A model generated the notes under the pieces. That model ran no database searches. It was not told the origin of the DNA and saw nothing but the letters and a program-made list of their open reading frames with translations. Both the position numbers and the translations under genes were made by a program. Positions 32,096-40,520 of a stretch of 64,000 nt of DNA are shown here, piece by piece (the first letter of the stretch is position 1; every line of letters starts with the position of its first letter). The stretch spans positions 52,915 to 116,914 of the forward strand of contig JAGAKX010000005.1 of assembly GCA_017625435.1 (NCBI GenBank), read 5' to 3'. This DNA is from Clostridia bacterium. GTDB taxonomy: Bacteria; Bacillota; Clostridia; Oscillospirales; Acutalibacteraceae.

Positions 32096-32140
32096 GTACA
32101 CAACGTAGTGTACCCTGCAGAGGACACATCGAAGTGTTCC
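32096..32140. repeat. Two look-alike hairpins beside the terminator
   Basis: GTACAC-aacgta-GTGTAC (32096-32113) and GGACAC-atcgaa-GTGTTCC (32122-32140) share the ACAC...GTGT core and a 6-nt loop. They lie between converging phage transcripts. Confidence 0.55.
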
Positions 32141-32148
32141 ACCGGGCA

Positions 32149-32337
32149 TTAATCAAACCAAACAACACGAGGAGTATTATTCATCTTAGCAATAGTCATA
32201 ACTTTATTGATACGATCACCAGTACTGGAACGACAAGAAACTATATAATCACCTGTAAACTGTTCATAAATACAAATATCAGTAAATCCAGCACGTACTA
32301 AACGTTGTCTGAAAGCCTTTACTTCATTTCTTTGCAT
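32149..32337 (-). CDS. Small phage protein next to attR
   Basis: 62 aa from the ATG at 32337 (GTAGGGCG upstream). Basic and soluble (MQRNEVKAFRQRLVRAGFTD). It is a paralogue of the broken frame at 31240-31422. Its start is 20 bp from the attR core, so in the lysogen its transcription must come from host DNA or from its own site, while in the circular phage it would follow the rep operon across attP. Confidence 0.65.
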   Translation of the reverse strand: MQRNEVKAFRQRLVRAGFTDICIYEQFTGDYIVSCRSSTGDRINKVMTIAKMNNTPRVVWFD

Positions 32338-32357
32338 AAAAACACGCCCTACCAAAG

Positions 32358-32390
32358 AATTAATATTTTGTATAATTTAGGGGAGTGAAA
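32358..32390. repeat. attR: right copy of the 33-bp prophage repeat
   Basis: Identical to 25143-25175. The left inverted arm of the dif-like site is missing here (phage sequence CCTACCAAAG instead), as expected if only one Xer arm and the centre are carried on the phage. Confidence 0.88.
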
Positions 32391-32453
32391 TCAGGTATTT
32401 TAAGCTGAAATATGCTGATTTTGCCTCAGAACCGGGTTATTGTTGTTTTGTTA

Positions 32454-32555
32454 TTATTTTGTGTATTTCTTAATCATTGCAGTTATTGCGATGCTTAAAA
32501 CCATAATTGTTACTGTTGCTCTGAAATTTGCAGATGAATGAATTTTCTTTTTCAT
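32454..32555 (-). CDS. 33-aa membrane peptide downstream of radA
   Basis: ATG at 32555 with AAAGGA about eight bases upstream. Sequence MKKKIHSSANFRATVTIMVL then SIAITAMIKKYTK: basic ends and one hydrophobic segment. It lies on the host side of attR, 18 bp after radA. No known family. Confidence 0.5.
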   Translation of the reverse strand: MKKKIHSSANFRATVTIMVLSIAITAMIKKYTK

Positions 32556-32573
32556 TATATTATTCCTTTATAA

Positions 32574-33935
32574 TTATTTTGTTGATTCATAATAAGCGCT
32601 GCGAATATTACTAACGCCTACAATTTCTATCTGATTATAAAAATCCTTCGGTAATTCCTTGATGTTATGTTCTGATATAATGCATTTTTTGAATCCGAGT
32701 CTTATGGCTTCTTTAATTCGAAGCTCTGCAAAGCTCACACTTCTTATTTCACCTGCAAGTCCGATTTCACCGAATGCAATACAGTCATCTCGGATAACCT
32801 CGTCCTTAAGGCTTGATATCAAGGTTAATGCTACGGGTAAATCAGATGCAGGTTCGTCAATTTTAAGACCTCCTGCGACATTGACAAAAATATCACAATT
32901 TCCCATAAAATACCCGGCACGCTTTTCGAGTACGGCTACCAACAATGACATTCTGTTGTAGTCAAAGCCCGTAGACATACGTCTCGGTGTTCCGAAGCCC
33001 GAGGTGCATACAAGGCCCTGAACCTCTGCTAAAATGGGTCTTGAGCCTTCAATTACAGATGCTATGCAAGAGCCCGAAACGTTGCTCGGCTTTCCTGAAA
33101 TCAATGCCTGTGAGGGATTTTTGACCTCCTGAAGACCTTTATCGTTCATCTCAAAAACGCCAATTTCATTAGTTGAACCGTAACGGTTTTTGACGGCTCT
33201 TAGTATTCTGTACGAAAGATTTTTTTCACCTTCAAAATATAAAACACAGTCAACAATATGCTCGAGAACCTTGGGTCCTGCGATATTGCCGTCTTTATTA
33301 ACGTGGCCGACAATTATAACGGGAATATTGAGAGTTTTTGCATATCTCATAAAGAGATTTGAGCATTCTCTTACTTGAGTTATGCTGCCCGGCAAAGAGT
33401 TTATCTCCTTTATTCCCATAGTCTGAATAGAGTCAATTATAACTACATCAGGTAAAGTTGACTTTATGTATTCGCAGATGGCTTCTGCATCCGTATCACA
33501 GATTACGGTAAGGTTTTCTGTGGTTACTCCGACACGAGAGGCTCTGAGCTTCAGCTGATGAGGTGATTCTTCACCCGAAACATACAAAACGCTACGGTTT
33601 TTTCCGAGAGACTGTGTAGTCTGCAGTAATAATGTTGATTTACCGATACCCGGGTCACCGCTGAGAAGAACAACAGAGCCTTTAACAAGCCCTGAGCCAA
33701 GTACACGGTTAAGCTCATTGATTCCCGTATCATACCTGTGTTCAATTACACCTTCAATGTCGGTAAGCTTCATCGGCTGCAGATTAGAGGTTGTGTAAGT
33801 TTTATTCTTTTCATTTGTGAGTATCTGTTCTTCAAAGGTATCCCATTCACCGCAATCGGGGCACTTCCCTGCCCATTTCGGACTCTGATACCCGCAGATT
33901 GAACAGATATAAGCAGTTTTTGAATTTTTCGCCAT
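32574..33935 (-). CDS. radA: DNA repair protein RadA
   Basis: 453 aa from the ATG at 33935 (AAAGGA upstream). An N-terminal C4 zinc finger (CSICGYQSPKWAGKCPDCGEW), a RecA-like ATPase with Walker A GDPGIGKSTLL, the RadA-specific KNRYG motif (VKNRYGSTNEIGVFEM) and a Lon-like C-terminal domain. It promotes branch migration in recombination. It overlaps the cwlD-like frame region slightly and reads in the same direction. Confidence 0.96.
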   Translation of the reverse strand: MAKNSKTAYICSICGYQSPKWAGKCPDCGEWDTFEEQILTNEKNKTYTTSNLQPMKLTDIEGVIEHRYDTGINELNRVLGSGLVKGSVVLLSGDPGIGKSTLLLQTTQSLGKNRSVLYVSGEESPHQLKLRASRVGVTTENLTVICDTDAEAICEYIKSTLPDVVIIDSIQTMGIKEINSLPGSITQVRECSNLFMRYAKTLNIPVIIVGHVNKDGNIAGPKVLEHIVDCVLYFEGEKNLSYRILRAVKNRYGSTNEIGVFEMNDKGLQEVKNPSQALISGKPSNVSGSCIASVIEGSRPILAEVQGLVCTSGFGTPRRMSTGFDYNRMSLLVAVLEKRAGYFMGNCDIFVNVAGGLKIDEPASDLPVALTLISSLKDEVIRDDCIAFGEIGLAGEIRSVSFAELRIKEAIRLGFKKCIISEHNIKELPKDFYNQIEIVGVSNIRSAYYESTK

Positions 33936-33945
33936 AATAATTCCT

Positions 33946-34656
33946 TTATGCAATTAAAAATTGTATTATTCCTTTAGTTATAATAAATGACAGCTGAGAC
34001 TGATATTCGTAAGCTTTGAGCTTTGCTAATTCCGCCGGATTTGACATAAAACCGCATTCAACCATAACCGATGGACGCTTTGCATTATAAAGAAGATAAA
34101 TACTTTTGTCGGTTTTTTTTATTTTTCTGTTGTTTTCCGGCTGAAGACTGTCTTTTACAGTAAACTGCAGTATTTCTGAAAGCTCTTCCGATTCTTTGTG
34201 TTTTCCGTCATAAAACACCTGAGTGCCGCTGTATTTTTCCACAGAAAACATATTCTGATGAATGCTTAACAGCACGGAGTTTTTACGTGAATTTATTATT
34301 TCGTAGCGCTTGTGAATGTCGGAAACCTTTCTTTTTCTGATTGTGGGAAGTGATGTATCCCCAACGCTGAAATCCCCGTCTCTTATAACAACATAATCAA
34401 TACCGAAAATATCAAAATAAAGAGATATGTTGTTACAGATCTGAAGATTCAGGTCCTTTTCAAGGGTGCCGTCGTAAGCAACAGCACCGCCGTCTTCACC
34501 GCCGTGACCTGCATCCAGAATGAAAGTGTAGTCCTTGTATTCGGAGCTTTCGGTGCTTATAACTGAAACTATGTTCTTTTCGGTTTGTTTTATGGTGCCG
34601 AAAATGCAGGTACAGAAAAGCAGAACACTCAGTATTATTGCGGCAGAATCTTTCAT
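33946..34656 (-). CDS. cwlD: N-acetylmuramoyl-L-alanine amidase, CwlD-like
   Basis: 236 aa from the ATG at 34656 (AGGTG upstream). An N-terminal signal/anchor, then an Amidase_3 domain with zinc ligands in LDAGHGGEDGG, GTLEKDLNLQI and SIHQNMF, and a catalytic Glu in VECGFMSNPAELAKL. CwlD makes muramic delta-lactam in spore cortex together with PdaA. Size and single-domain form fit CwlD; a vegetative amidase is possible. Confidence 0.8.
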   Translation of the reverse strand: MKDSAAIILSVLLFCTCIFGTIKQTEKNIVSVISTESSEYKDYTFILDAGHGGEDGGAVAYDGTLEKDLNLQICNNISLYFDIFGIDYVVIRDGDFSVGDTSLPTIRKRKVSDIHKRYEIINSRKNSVLLSIHQNMFSVEKYSGTQVFYDGKHKESEELSEILQFTVKDSLQPENNRKIKKTDKSIYLLYNAKRPSVMVECGFMSNPAELAKLKAYEYQSQLSFIITKGIIQFLIA

Positions 34657-34711
34657 TATAATCACCTGTGTTACGTTTTTAATAAAAGATTATGCCACAA
34701 TGAGGATTAAT

Positions 34712-35254
34712 TTACCTGATATTGAAAAGTTTTCTGAATTTTTTCTGCAGTTTTTTTATATAAAGCTCCTGCAGTCTGATAATCAGAATGTCATATACAA
34801 CAAACAGTATGTTCATAAGACAAGCTAATACCACAGTAAATAATATGCCGTCACCGAGAATATCGCTCATATCAATGGAGAGAACATACATACACACAGC
34901 AAAGGAAACAAGACATGAGAAATTGAATGTTATAAGCTTAAGAGCGGTTCTTATAATCTTATTTTTGATATTCTTGTTGAGAATGTAACCGAGAATCGGA
35001 TAAAACCCGAAAAACATCGTATAGAAAACTGCAGCTTCCTTATCGGCTATAATAAAAGCTGAAATAAGGCTTACCGAGATATACGTGCCAAAAGCCCACC
35101 TGCAACCGAGCTCATTGATTATAAGCAGCAACAGCAAGCCGCTGAAAGCAGGAGCCGTATAAACAAGCAAAGGGGAAATGTATGTTGAAAGCATTATGAC
35201 AACAGCAAGGGATGAAATAATCCCGCACAAGGCTGCCTTTGAACTCTCTCTCAA
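34712..35254 (-). CDS. Multi-pass membrane protein of unknown function
   Basis: 180 aa with about six membrane segments (for example AALCGIISSLAVVIMLSTYI and SPLLVYTAPAFSGLLLLLII). The pattern recalls the small ECF S-component or YybS-like membrane proteins, without a decisive motif. It ends in a basic tail (IKKLQKKFRKLFNIR). It lies between the lipase-like gene and cwlD, all leftward, and is probably co-transcribed. Confidence 0.55.
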   Translation of the reverse strand: MRESSKAALCGIISSLAVVIMLSTYISPLLVYTAPAFSGLLLLLIINELGCRWAFGTYISVSLISAFIIADKEAAVFYTMFFGFYPILGYILNKNIKNKIIRTALKLITFNFSCLVSFAVCMYVLSIDMSDILGDGILFTVVLACLMNILFVVYDILIIRLQELYIKKLQKKFRKLFNIR

Positions 35255-35273
35255 TATGCCACTCCTTCCGGTT

Positions 35274-37190
35274 TTAGTTAAAAAATGATATAAAGCAATT
35301 GAACAGCATTTTCATTAACTGGAAAAATCCTGTTTTTATAAGAAGGTCTTTTATTAATGTTACTGTAATCTTATCAAATTCTGTTTCATAACGTGCATCT
35401 GTAAACGGATTATTTTCATCGTAAGCTGCACTTTCACCGTTGTCAATGGTGAATGTAAGTGTTCTTTCGCCCTGGAAAGCTATGTCGCCGAAAAGAATAT
35501 AATTTACGGTTATGTCAAGCGTTTTGCAGCTGACTGCAGGCAAATTACCGGTGACATTTAATTCAATGCTTTCTCCGGGCTTGAGATATGTGCCGAAGGG
35601 GACGGAAATTTTCACATCGGCACCGTAACACTTAAGAGACAGAAGATTCATTGTGTATTTGTTGGAAAGATTTGTAATTCTGACGAGCTTATCCTCAGAA
35701 GAAATTCTGCCGTAAGGAGCGGAAACAAACTCAAGCTTTACTGAATGACATACATTTGTTGAATAGAAAAACTGCGGGAATTCCGAATAAGTATGAACGT
35801 CGGTAAGCTCTTTTCCGAATAATAGCATTGTGCAAAGCTTCTTTGTGTATTCATCCTTCCATGTCATTCCGTGAAATAGTCCGCTTATGTACCAGGTCTG
35901 CTCGGGAAGAAAGCCTGTTGATGCATCAATGTTCATGGCAGGTGAAATGTGATTGTGTGATTTATCATTACAGGTTGTGTATAAGCCCTGATATCCGTCA
36001 GAAAAGCGCTTTCCCATAGGTGCACAGTAAGCTCCCGTTGCACCGTTTACAAGAATAATTCCGTCGGACTGCTCATAAAGGCCCGTTACTGCAGGAGCAT
36101 CACAGCCTGCAACAATATATACATTAGTACCGTTTTTAAGGCACTCAGTGAGTCTTTCGTTCATAAAGGGCAGGATTTCATTATGGAAATAATCGCTCTT
36201 TCTTATTAATTCCTTATTGTCTTCGGCATTGAGATAACGTGTCTTCAGCTCTTCATAGTATTCGGCAGGAATGAAATCCCATATACTGCCCCAATTTGAA
36301 ATAATTTTTTTGATACCGCCTTTAATAATGAGATTGAGTACTTCATCAAGGAAACCGAGAGCGTGTGCCTTCATAAGCCAGTTAATATCTTCTTCAAGCA
36401 TTGTTCCGTTTTCAATGAAATACATAAGTGTTTCTTCATCAAGGCGAAGGCTTTCATTCATTATATCGTAAGCAAGAGCTGCACCGCCGATTGCAGGAAT
36501 TGTAAGCACAGCATTGTGTACCTTGTTTTCATGGCCGTAAACATTAAGATATGAAGCTGAAATCTGTCCGCCGTAGCTTACTGCATATATATTGACCTTT
36601 CTTGCCCCCGTGTATGCGAGTACGTCGTCAATATACTGTTTCAGATTTTCTATAGCATCAACAATACTCAGACGGAAATCGGTCTGAAATGAGAAAATGT
36701 TTTCGTAGCCGTTTTCACCGTAGGTTTCTGCTACGTCAGCCATAATTTCGAGCTCAGCTGCGTGCAATGAGCCCATTTCATCAAGAAGATATCTGTAATT
36801 TGTAATAGCGGGGTCATTAGGATATGTAACTGTATCAACAACAGGTGTGCCGTCAGGATTGCAGGCAAGGTCGCCGACAATTTCGGGGATGGCATTATTT
36901 ATTGTATCAGCAAAAAGCTGCGGCTGACCGAAAACTGCCGCACCGAGACCGATACCTATTTTTGCTATGTTTCCGAGAACCCTGTCAATAATTCCGAGTC
37001 CCTCAATCGAGCCCCAGAGCATTCTTCCTTCTTCACCGTTTTCTGTTTTTTCAAAAAGATATGATGCGCTGAAGCCGGGTACAACAACAATCGGATAATC
37101 CGAGACATTTTTGTCCTCAGCCGATACCGGCACAACGAAAATGCCGAAAACCAGAATGAAAGAAAGAACTAATGACAGAATTTTCTTCAT
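35274..37190 (-). CDS. Secreted lipase/acyltransferase-like alpha/beta hydrolase
   Basis: 638 aa from the ATG at 37190 (GAGGTG upstream). A signal peptide (KKILSLVLSFILVFGIFVV) is followed by PIVVVPGFSASYLFEK, the oxyanion-loop start of LCAT-like lipases, and a nucleophile elbow VSYGGQ where the usual GxSxG is A-V-S-Y-G-G. A His appears in HNHISPAMNIDASTGFLPEQTWYISGLFHGM. The C-terminal 130 residues are a beta-rich domain, and a hydrophobic amphipathic end (FFQLMKMLFNCFISFFN) may bind the envelope. The substrate is unknown. Confidence 0.7.
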   Translation of the reverse strand: MKKILSLVLSFILVFGIFVVPVSAEDKNVSDYPIVVVPGFSASYLFEKTENGEEGRMLWGSIEGLGIIDRVLGNIAKIGIGLGAAVFGQPQLFADTINNAIPEIVGDLACNPDGTPVVDTVTYPNDPAITNYRYLLDEMGSLHAAELEIMADVAETYGENGYENIFSFQTDFRLSIVDAIENLKQYIDDVLAYTGARKVNIYAVSYGGQISASYLNVYGHENKVHNAVLTIPAIGGAALAYDIMNESLRLDEETLMYFIENGTMLEEDINWLMKAHALGFLDEVLNLIIKGGIKKIISNWGSIWDFIPAEYYEELKTRYLNAEDNKELIRKSDYFHNEILPFMNERLTECLKNGTNVYIVAGCDAPAVTGLYEQSDGIILVNGATGAYCAPMGKRFSDGYQGLYTTCNDKSHNHISPAMNIDASTGFLPEQTWYISGLFHGMTWKDEYTKKLCTMLLFGKELTDVHTYSEFPQFFYSTNVCHSVKLEFVSAPYGRISSEDKLVRITNLSNKYTMNLLSLKCYGADVKISVPFGTYLKPGESIELNVTGNLPAVSCKTLDITVNYILFGDIAFQGERTLTFTIDNGESAAYDENNPFTDARYETEFDKITVTLIKDLLIKTGFFQLMKMLFNCFISFFN

Positions 37191-37272
37191 AAAGCAACAC
37201 CTCAAAAATTAAACTTATTCATATTTTAACATTAAAGGTAAAATTTTTCAACAGGTATTTATTTTCGGCCAG

Positions 37273-37300
37273 GCATTTTGACAATCGGCACTCATATAAT
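37273..37300 (+). promoter_or_regulatory. Sigma-E-like promoter for sigK
   Basis: GCATTTT (37273-37279), a 13-bp spacer and CATATAAT (37293-37300). Each element differs by one base from the Bacillus sigma-E consensus (KMATATT / CATACANT). The overlapping TTGACA-TATAAT pair has only an 11-bp spacer and is unlikely to work with sigma-A. Confidence 0.6.
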
Positions 37301-37331
37301 TTACAGAATAACTTTTGAAGGAGTAAAACCT

Positions 37332-38009
37332 ATGCTTGAAATTCTTGCCGGAATAATATTTCTTGCCCTGCATCTTGATAATTACGGTGTGTTTCCTCCG
37401 CCTTTATCGCAAGCGGATGAAGAAAAATACTTAAAGCTATTAGCTTCCGGAGATAAAAAGGCAAAGGATGTTCTCGTTAAACATAATCTTCGGTTAGTTG
37501 CACATATGCTTAAAAAATTCAATGTGAATGAAAATGATAATGAAGAGCTGATTTCTGTGGGTACTCTGGGGCTTATAAAGGCGGTAAATTCCTTTGACAG
37601 CTCAAAAGGTGTGCGACTTGCAACCTATGCTTCAAGGTGCATTGAAAATGAGATTCTTATGTTTTTCAGAAGCAAAAAGAAATCCGCTCTTGATATCTCA
37701 CTTGATGAACCTATAGAAACTGATGCCGAGGGGAATCCTCTGACATTGATTGATATAATATCTGTTGAAGATAATGTGGCTGATGAATGTATTACTAAAA
37801 ACAACATAAAGCTTCTTCATAAATTCATAAATGAAATAAAAAACGAGCGTGAACGAAGTATTATCATAATGCGCTACGGTCTTGACGGAAATGAGCCGAA
37901 AACTCAGAATGAAATTGCTGCAATGTACGGCATTTCCCGTTCTTATGTCAGTCGGCTTGAAACAAAAATTATAAAGAAGCTGCGAAAAAAATTTGATGTA
38001 ATGATATAA
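37332..38009 (+). CDS. sigK: RNA polymerase sporulation sigma factor SigK
   Basis: 225 aa from the ATG at 37332 (AAGGAG eight bases upstream). The N-terminal hydrophobic pro-region (MLEILAGIIFLALHL) is followed by LSQADEEKYLKLLASGDKKAKDVLVKHNLRLV, region 2 (SVGTLGLIKAVNSFDSSKGVRLATYASRCIENEILMF) and region 4 (QNEIAAMYGISRSYVSRLE). It directs late mother-cell transcription. The gene is uninterrupted, so no skin-type element splits it in this strain. Together with the sigma-E-like promoter this supports an endospore former. Confidence 0.92.
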   Translation: MLEILAGIIFLALHLDNYGVFPPPLSQADEEKYLKLLASGDKKAKDVLVKHNLRLVAHMLKKFNVNENDNEELISVGTLGLIKAVNSFDSSKGVRLATYASRCIENEILMFFRSKKKSALDISLDEPIETDAEGNPLTLIDIISVEDNVADECITKNNIKLLHKFINEIKNERERSIIIMRYGLDGNEPKTQNEIAAMYGISRSYVSRLETKIIKKLRKKFDVMI

Positions 38010-38014
38010 AATTA

Positions 38015-38043
38015 TTGAACTGTATCCGGATTAATGTTATCAT
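38015..38043 (+). promoter_or_regulatory. Promoter of the GH31 gene
   Basis: TTGAAC (38015-38020), a 17-bp spacer and TATCAT (38038-38043). Confidence 0.6.
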
Positions 38044-38070
38044 AAAATAAAAATGCACGGAAGTGATGAA

Positions 38071-40476
38071 ATGCGCGAATATCTTGATAAATTTGACCTT
38101 GTAACAAACGAGTATGTTCCTGATTCTCGGATGTTTGTTTTCAATGCATACCGCTTTTCTGCTATTACACCGTATATGCTTCGCGTTGAAAAGCAAGAGG
38201 ACGGAAAATTCTGCGACTTACCTACTCAGTCCGTTATCAACAGAAATTTCTGTGATACAAATGTGAAATTTGAGACTGAAGGCAAAACAGTATCTGTTTT
38301 TACAGACGAAACGGTTTTTGTGTATGATACCGAAAAGGGTGATATGAAAGCCGTAAAGCTCCGGGACGGAAGAACTGTCACCGACTATAAAAAGGGAAAT
38401 CTCAAGGGCACAAAAAGAACACTTGACAATGTCAACGGAAAAACTAAGCTCGGAGACGGTATTGTTTCATTGTCGGGTGTTGCCGTGCTTGATGACAGCA
38501 ATTCTTTAATACTTAAGAATAACGGAAAAATTCTTCCCCGTGAAGCGAAAGAAACGGACGTTTATTTCTTTGCTTACGGCTATGATTACAGAGCTGCCGT
38601 TAAAGATTTGTTCAATCTTACGGGCAACACTCCCCTTATTCCCCGTTTTACTCTGGGTAACTGGTGGAGCAGATATAAGGCTTACACACAGGAAGAGTAT
38701 ACTGCACTTATGCAGAGATTTATTGATGAAAAAATACCCGTTACAGTCGCAACAATCGATATGGACTGGCATTGGGTTGATGTTGTCAAAAAGTTCGGCA
38801 AGGATGCAACAGACAGCGGACAAAGAAACAATGTATTTGAGCTGTTCTATAATATTGCACTTCCCGGTTGGACGGGATATTCCTGGAATACAGACCTTTT
38901 TCCCGATCACAAGGCATTTCTTTCGTGGTTAAAGGAAAACGGCTTTAAGATTACAATGAATCTTCATCCGGCATCGGGCTGTAAATTTTATGAGGATGCC
39001 TATGCTGATTTCTGTGAATATATGGATATTGATAAGGAATCACGTCAGCAGATACGCTTTGATATTACGGATGAAAAATTTATTGAAGGCTATTTCAGGT
39101 TTCTTCACCATCCCCACGAAAATGAAGGTGTTGATTTCTGGTGGATTGACTGGCAGCAGGGCAAAAAGACAGCTGTTGAAGGTCTTGACCCTCTGTGGGC
39201 GCTCAATCATTATCATTCTGCAGATATTGCCCGTGACGGAAAGCGTCCTCTTATTCTCTCGAGATTTGCAGGTGCCGGCTCTCACAGATATCCTTTAGGC
39301 TTTTCCGGTGATACTGTTCAGACATGGGAATCCCTTGATTTTCAGCCTTATTTCACCGCTACTGCTTCAAATATCGGCTACAGCTGGTGGAGCCACGATA
39401 TAGGAGGTCATTGCAGAGGCTACAGAGATGATGAATTGTATCTCAGATGGCTTCAGTACGGTGTTTTCAGCCCCATTAACAGACTGCATTCAACATCAAA
39501 TGAGTTTATGGGGAAAGAACCCTGGATGTATAATAAATTCGTTGAAGAAAACTCAGTTAAATTCCTGAAATTGAGACACCGCCTTATCCCCTATTTATAT
39601 TCAATGAACAGACTGACGGAAAAAGAAGGCAGATGTCTTATTGAGCCTATGTACTATGCGACTCCCAGGGATTCCCGTGCTTATAACTGTCCTAATGAGT
39701 ATATGTTCGGAACGGAAATGATAGTTTGTCCCATAACGGAAAAGTGTAATAAAAACACGGGACTTGCGGGAACAAAGGCATATCTTCCGAAGGGCAGATA
39801 CACGGATATTTTTACAGGAAGAATTTATAACGGAAACTGTGAAACCTATCTTTTCCGTGACCAGTCTTCAATTCCCGTGCTTGCCCGCGAGGGTGCTATT
39901 ATTCCGCTTTCAGTTGATTGTGACACCAATTCAACCGATAATCCCCAAAAGCTTGAAATTATGATATCAAGAGGTAATAATACCTTCACTCTGTATGAGG
40001 ATGACGGTGAGACCTTAGCATATAAGAACGGTGCCTTTTGCGAAACCGAATATTCTGTTTCGGATTCCTCAAATTCTCTTGTTTTCCGCGTTTCTGCTGC
40101 AAAGGGCGACGTAAGTCTTATACCTGAAAAAAGAAGTTATATTTTGTCTTTTATTGATATTGCTGCCTGCACGGATATTTCGGTACTTGTTGACGGAAAA
40201 GAGGAGGAATTTACAGTTATCAGAGACAGAAATAACCTTAAGCTTGAGATTTCGGATGTTGATTGTGTCAAAGAGATAACAGTTAAACTTAATTCTTATA
40301 CAAGAAAAGTGAACCCGCCAAAGTCTCAGCTTCTTACGGAGCTTATTTCAAAAATGAAGGGCTCTAATGATAAAAAATCCGTAAAATTTACGGCATTTAT
40401 CAAAAAAGGAATTCCGACAATTATTCCCTCAGAGCTTAAAAAGCCCGTAAAAGAGCTTAATGAGCTTGTGTATTAA
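38071..40476 (+). CDS. Glycoside hydrolase family 31 (alpha-glucosidase/xylosidase type)
   Basis: 801 aa from the ATG at 38071 (GGAAGTGAT upstream). An N-terminal beta-sandwich, a TIM barrel starting at about residue 190 (PRFTLGNWWSRYKAYTQEEY), the nucleophile Asp in VDFWWIDWQQG and the acid/base Asp in GFSGDTVQTWESL. C-terminal beta domains follow. No signal peptide, so it acts in the cytoplasm on imported alpha-glucosides. The last 60 residues form an unusual Lys-rich extension. The substrate is not decided by the sequence. Confidence 0.88.
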   Translation: MREYLDKFDLVTNEYVPDSRMFVFNAYRFSAITPYMLRVEKQEDGKFCDLPTQSVINRNFCDTNVKFETEGKTVSVFTDETVFVYDTEKGDMKAVKLRDGRTVTDYKKGNLKGTKRTLDNVNGKTKLGDGIVSLSGVAVLDDSNSLILKNNGKILPREAKETDVYFFAYGYDYRAAVKDLFNLTGNTPLIPRFTLGNWWSRYKAYTQEEYTALMQRFIDEKIPVTVATIDMDWHWVDVVKKFGKDATDSGQRNNVFELFYNIALPGWTGYSWNTDLFPDHKAFLSWLKENGFKITMNLHPASGCKFYEDAYADFCEYMDIDKESRQQIRFDITDEKFIEGYFRFLHHPHENEGVDFWWIDWQQGKKTAVEGLDPLWALNHYHSADIARDGKRPLILSRFAGAGSHRYPLGFSGDTVQTWESLDFQPYFTATASNIGYSWWSHDIGGHCRGYRDDELYLRWLQYGVFSPINRLHSTSNEFMGKEPWMYNKFVEENSVKFLKLRHRLIPYLYSMNRLTEKEGRCLIEPMYYATPRDSRAYNCPNEYMFGTEMIVCPITEKCNKNTGLAGTKAYLPKGRYTDIFTGRIYNGNCETYLFRDQSSIPVLAREGAIIPLSVDCDTNSTDNPQKLEIMISRGNNTFTLYEDDGETLAYKNGAFCETEYSVSDSSNSLVFRVSAAKGDVSLIPEKRSYILSFIDIAACTDISVLVDGKEEEFTVIRDRNNLKLEISDVDCVKEITVKLNSYTRKVNPPKSQLLTELISKMKGSNDKKSVKFTAFIKKGIPTIIPSELKKPVKELNELVY

Positions 40477-40483
40477 AACTATA

Positions 40484-40508
40484 TCCCGGCAGACAAAATC
40501 TGTCGGGA
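40484..40508. terminator. Bidirectional terminator between GH31 and tmcAL
   Basis: 10-bp stem TCCCGGCAGA / TCTGTCGGGA (one G-T pair) with a CAAAA loop. Confidence 0.75.
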
Positions 40509-40520
40509 ATAATTTTGTTG

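Larger units (their letters stand above)
25143..32390 (-). mobile_element. Inovirus-like (filamentous phage) prophage, about 7.2 kb
   Basis: Bounded by 33-bp perfect direct repeats, so the excised circle would be 7,215 bp including one repeat. Content: rolling-circle initiator, Zot-family ATPase, two paralogous coat-like proteins, several small single-pass membrane proteins, a signal-peptide plus C-anchor protein like pIII, a small possible ssDNA-binding protein, an XRE repressor with operators and a hairpin-rich non-coding region. Almost all genes read leftward from one operator-controlled promoter. There is no integrase inside the repeats, no secretin, and no tail, capsid, terminase or lysis genes. 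The stretch is visibly richer in A/T than its flanks. Confidence 0.9.

Noticed and set aside
25143..32390. Element as a rolling-circle plasmid or ICE
   Set aside because: No mobilisation or conjugation genes; the Zot ATPase, coat-like proteins and pIII-like protein point to a phage.
37278..37303. Sigma-A promoter TTGACA-TATAAT before sigK
   Set aside because: The spacer is only 11 bp, too short for sigma-A; a sigma-E reading fits better.
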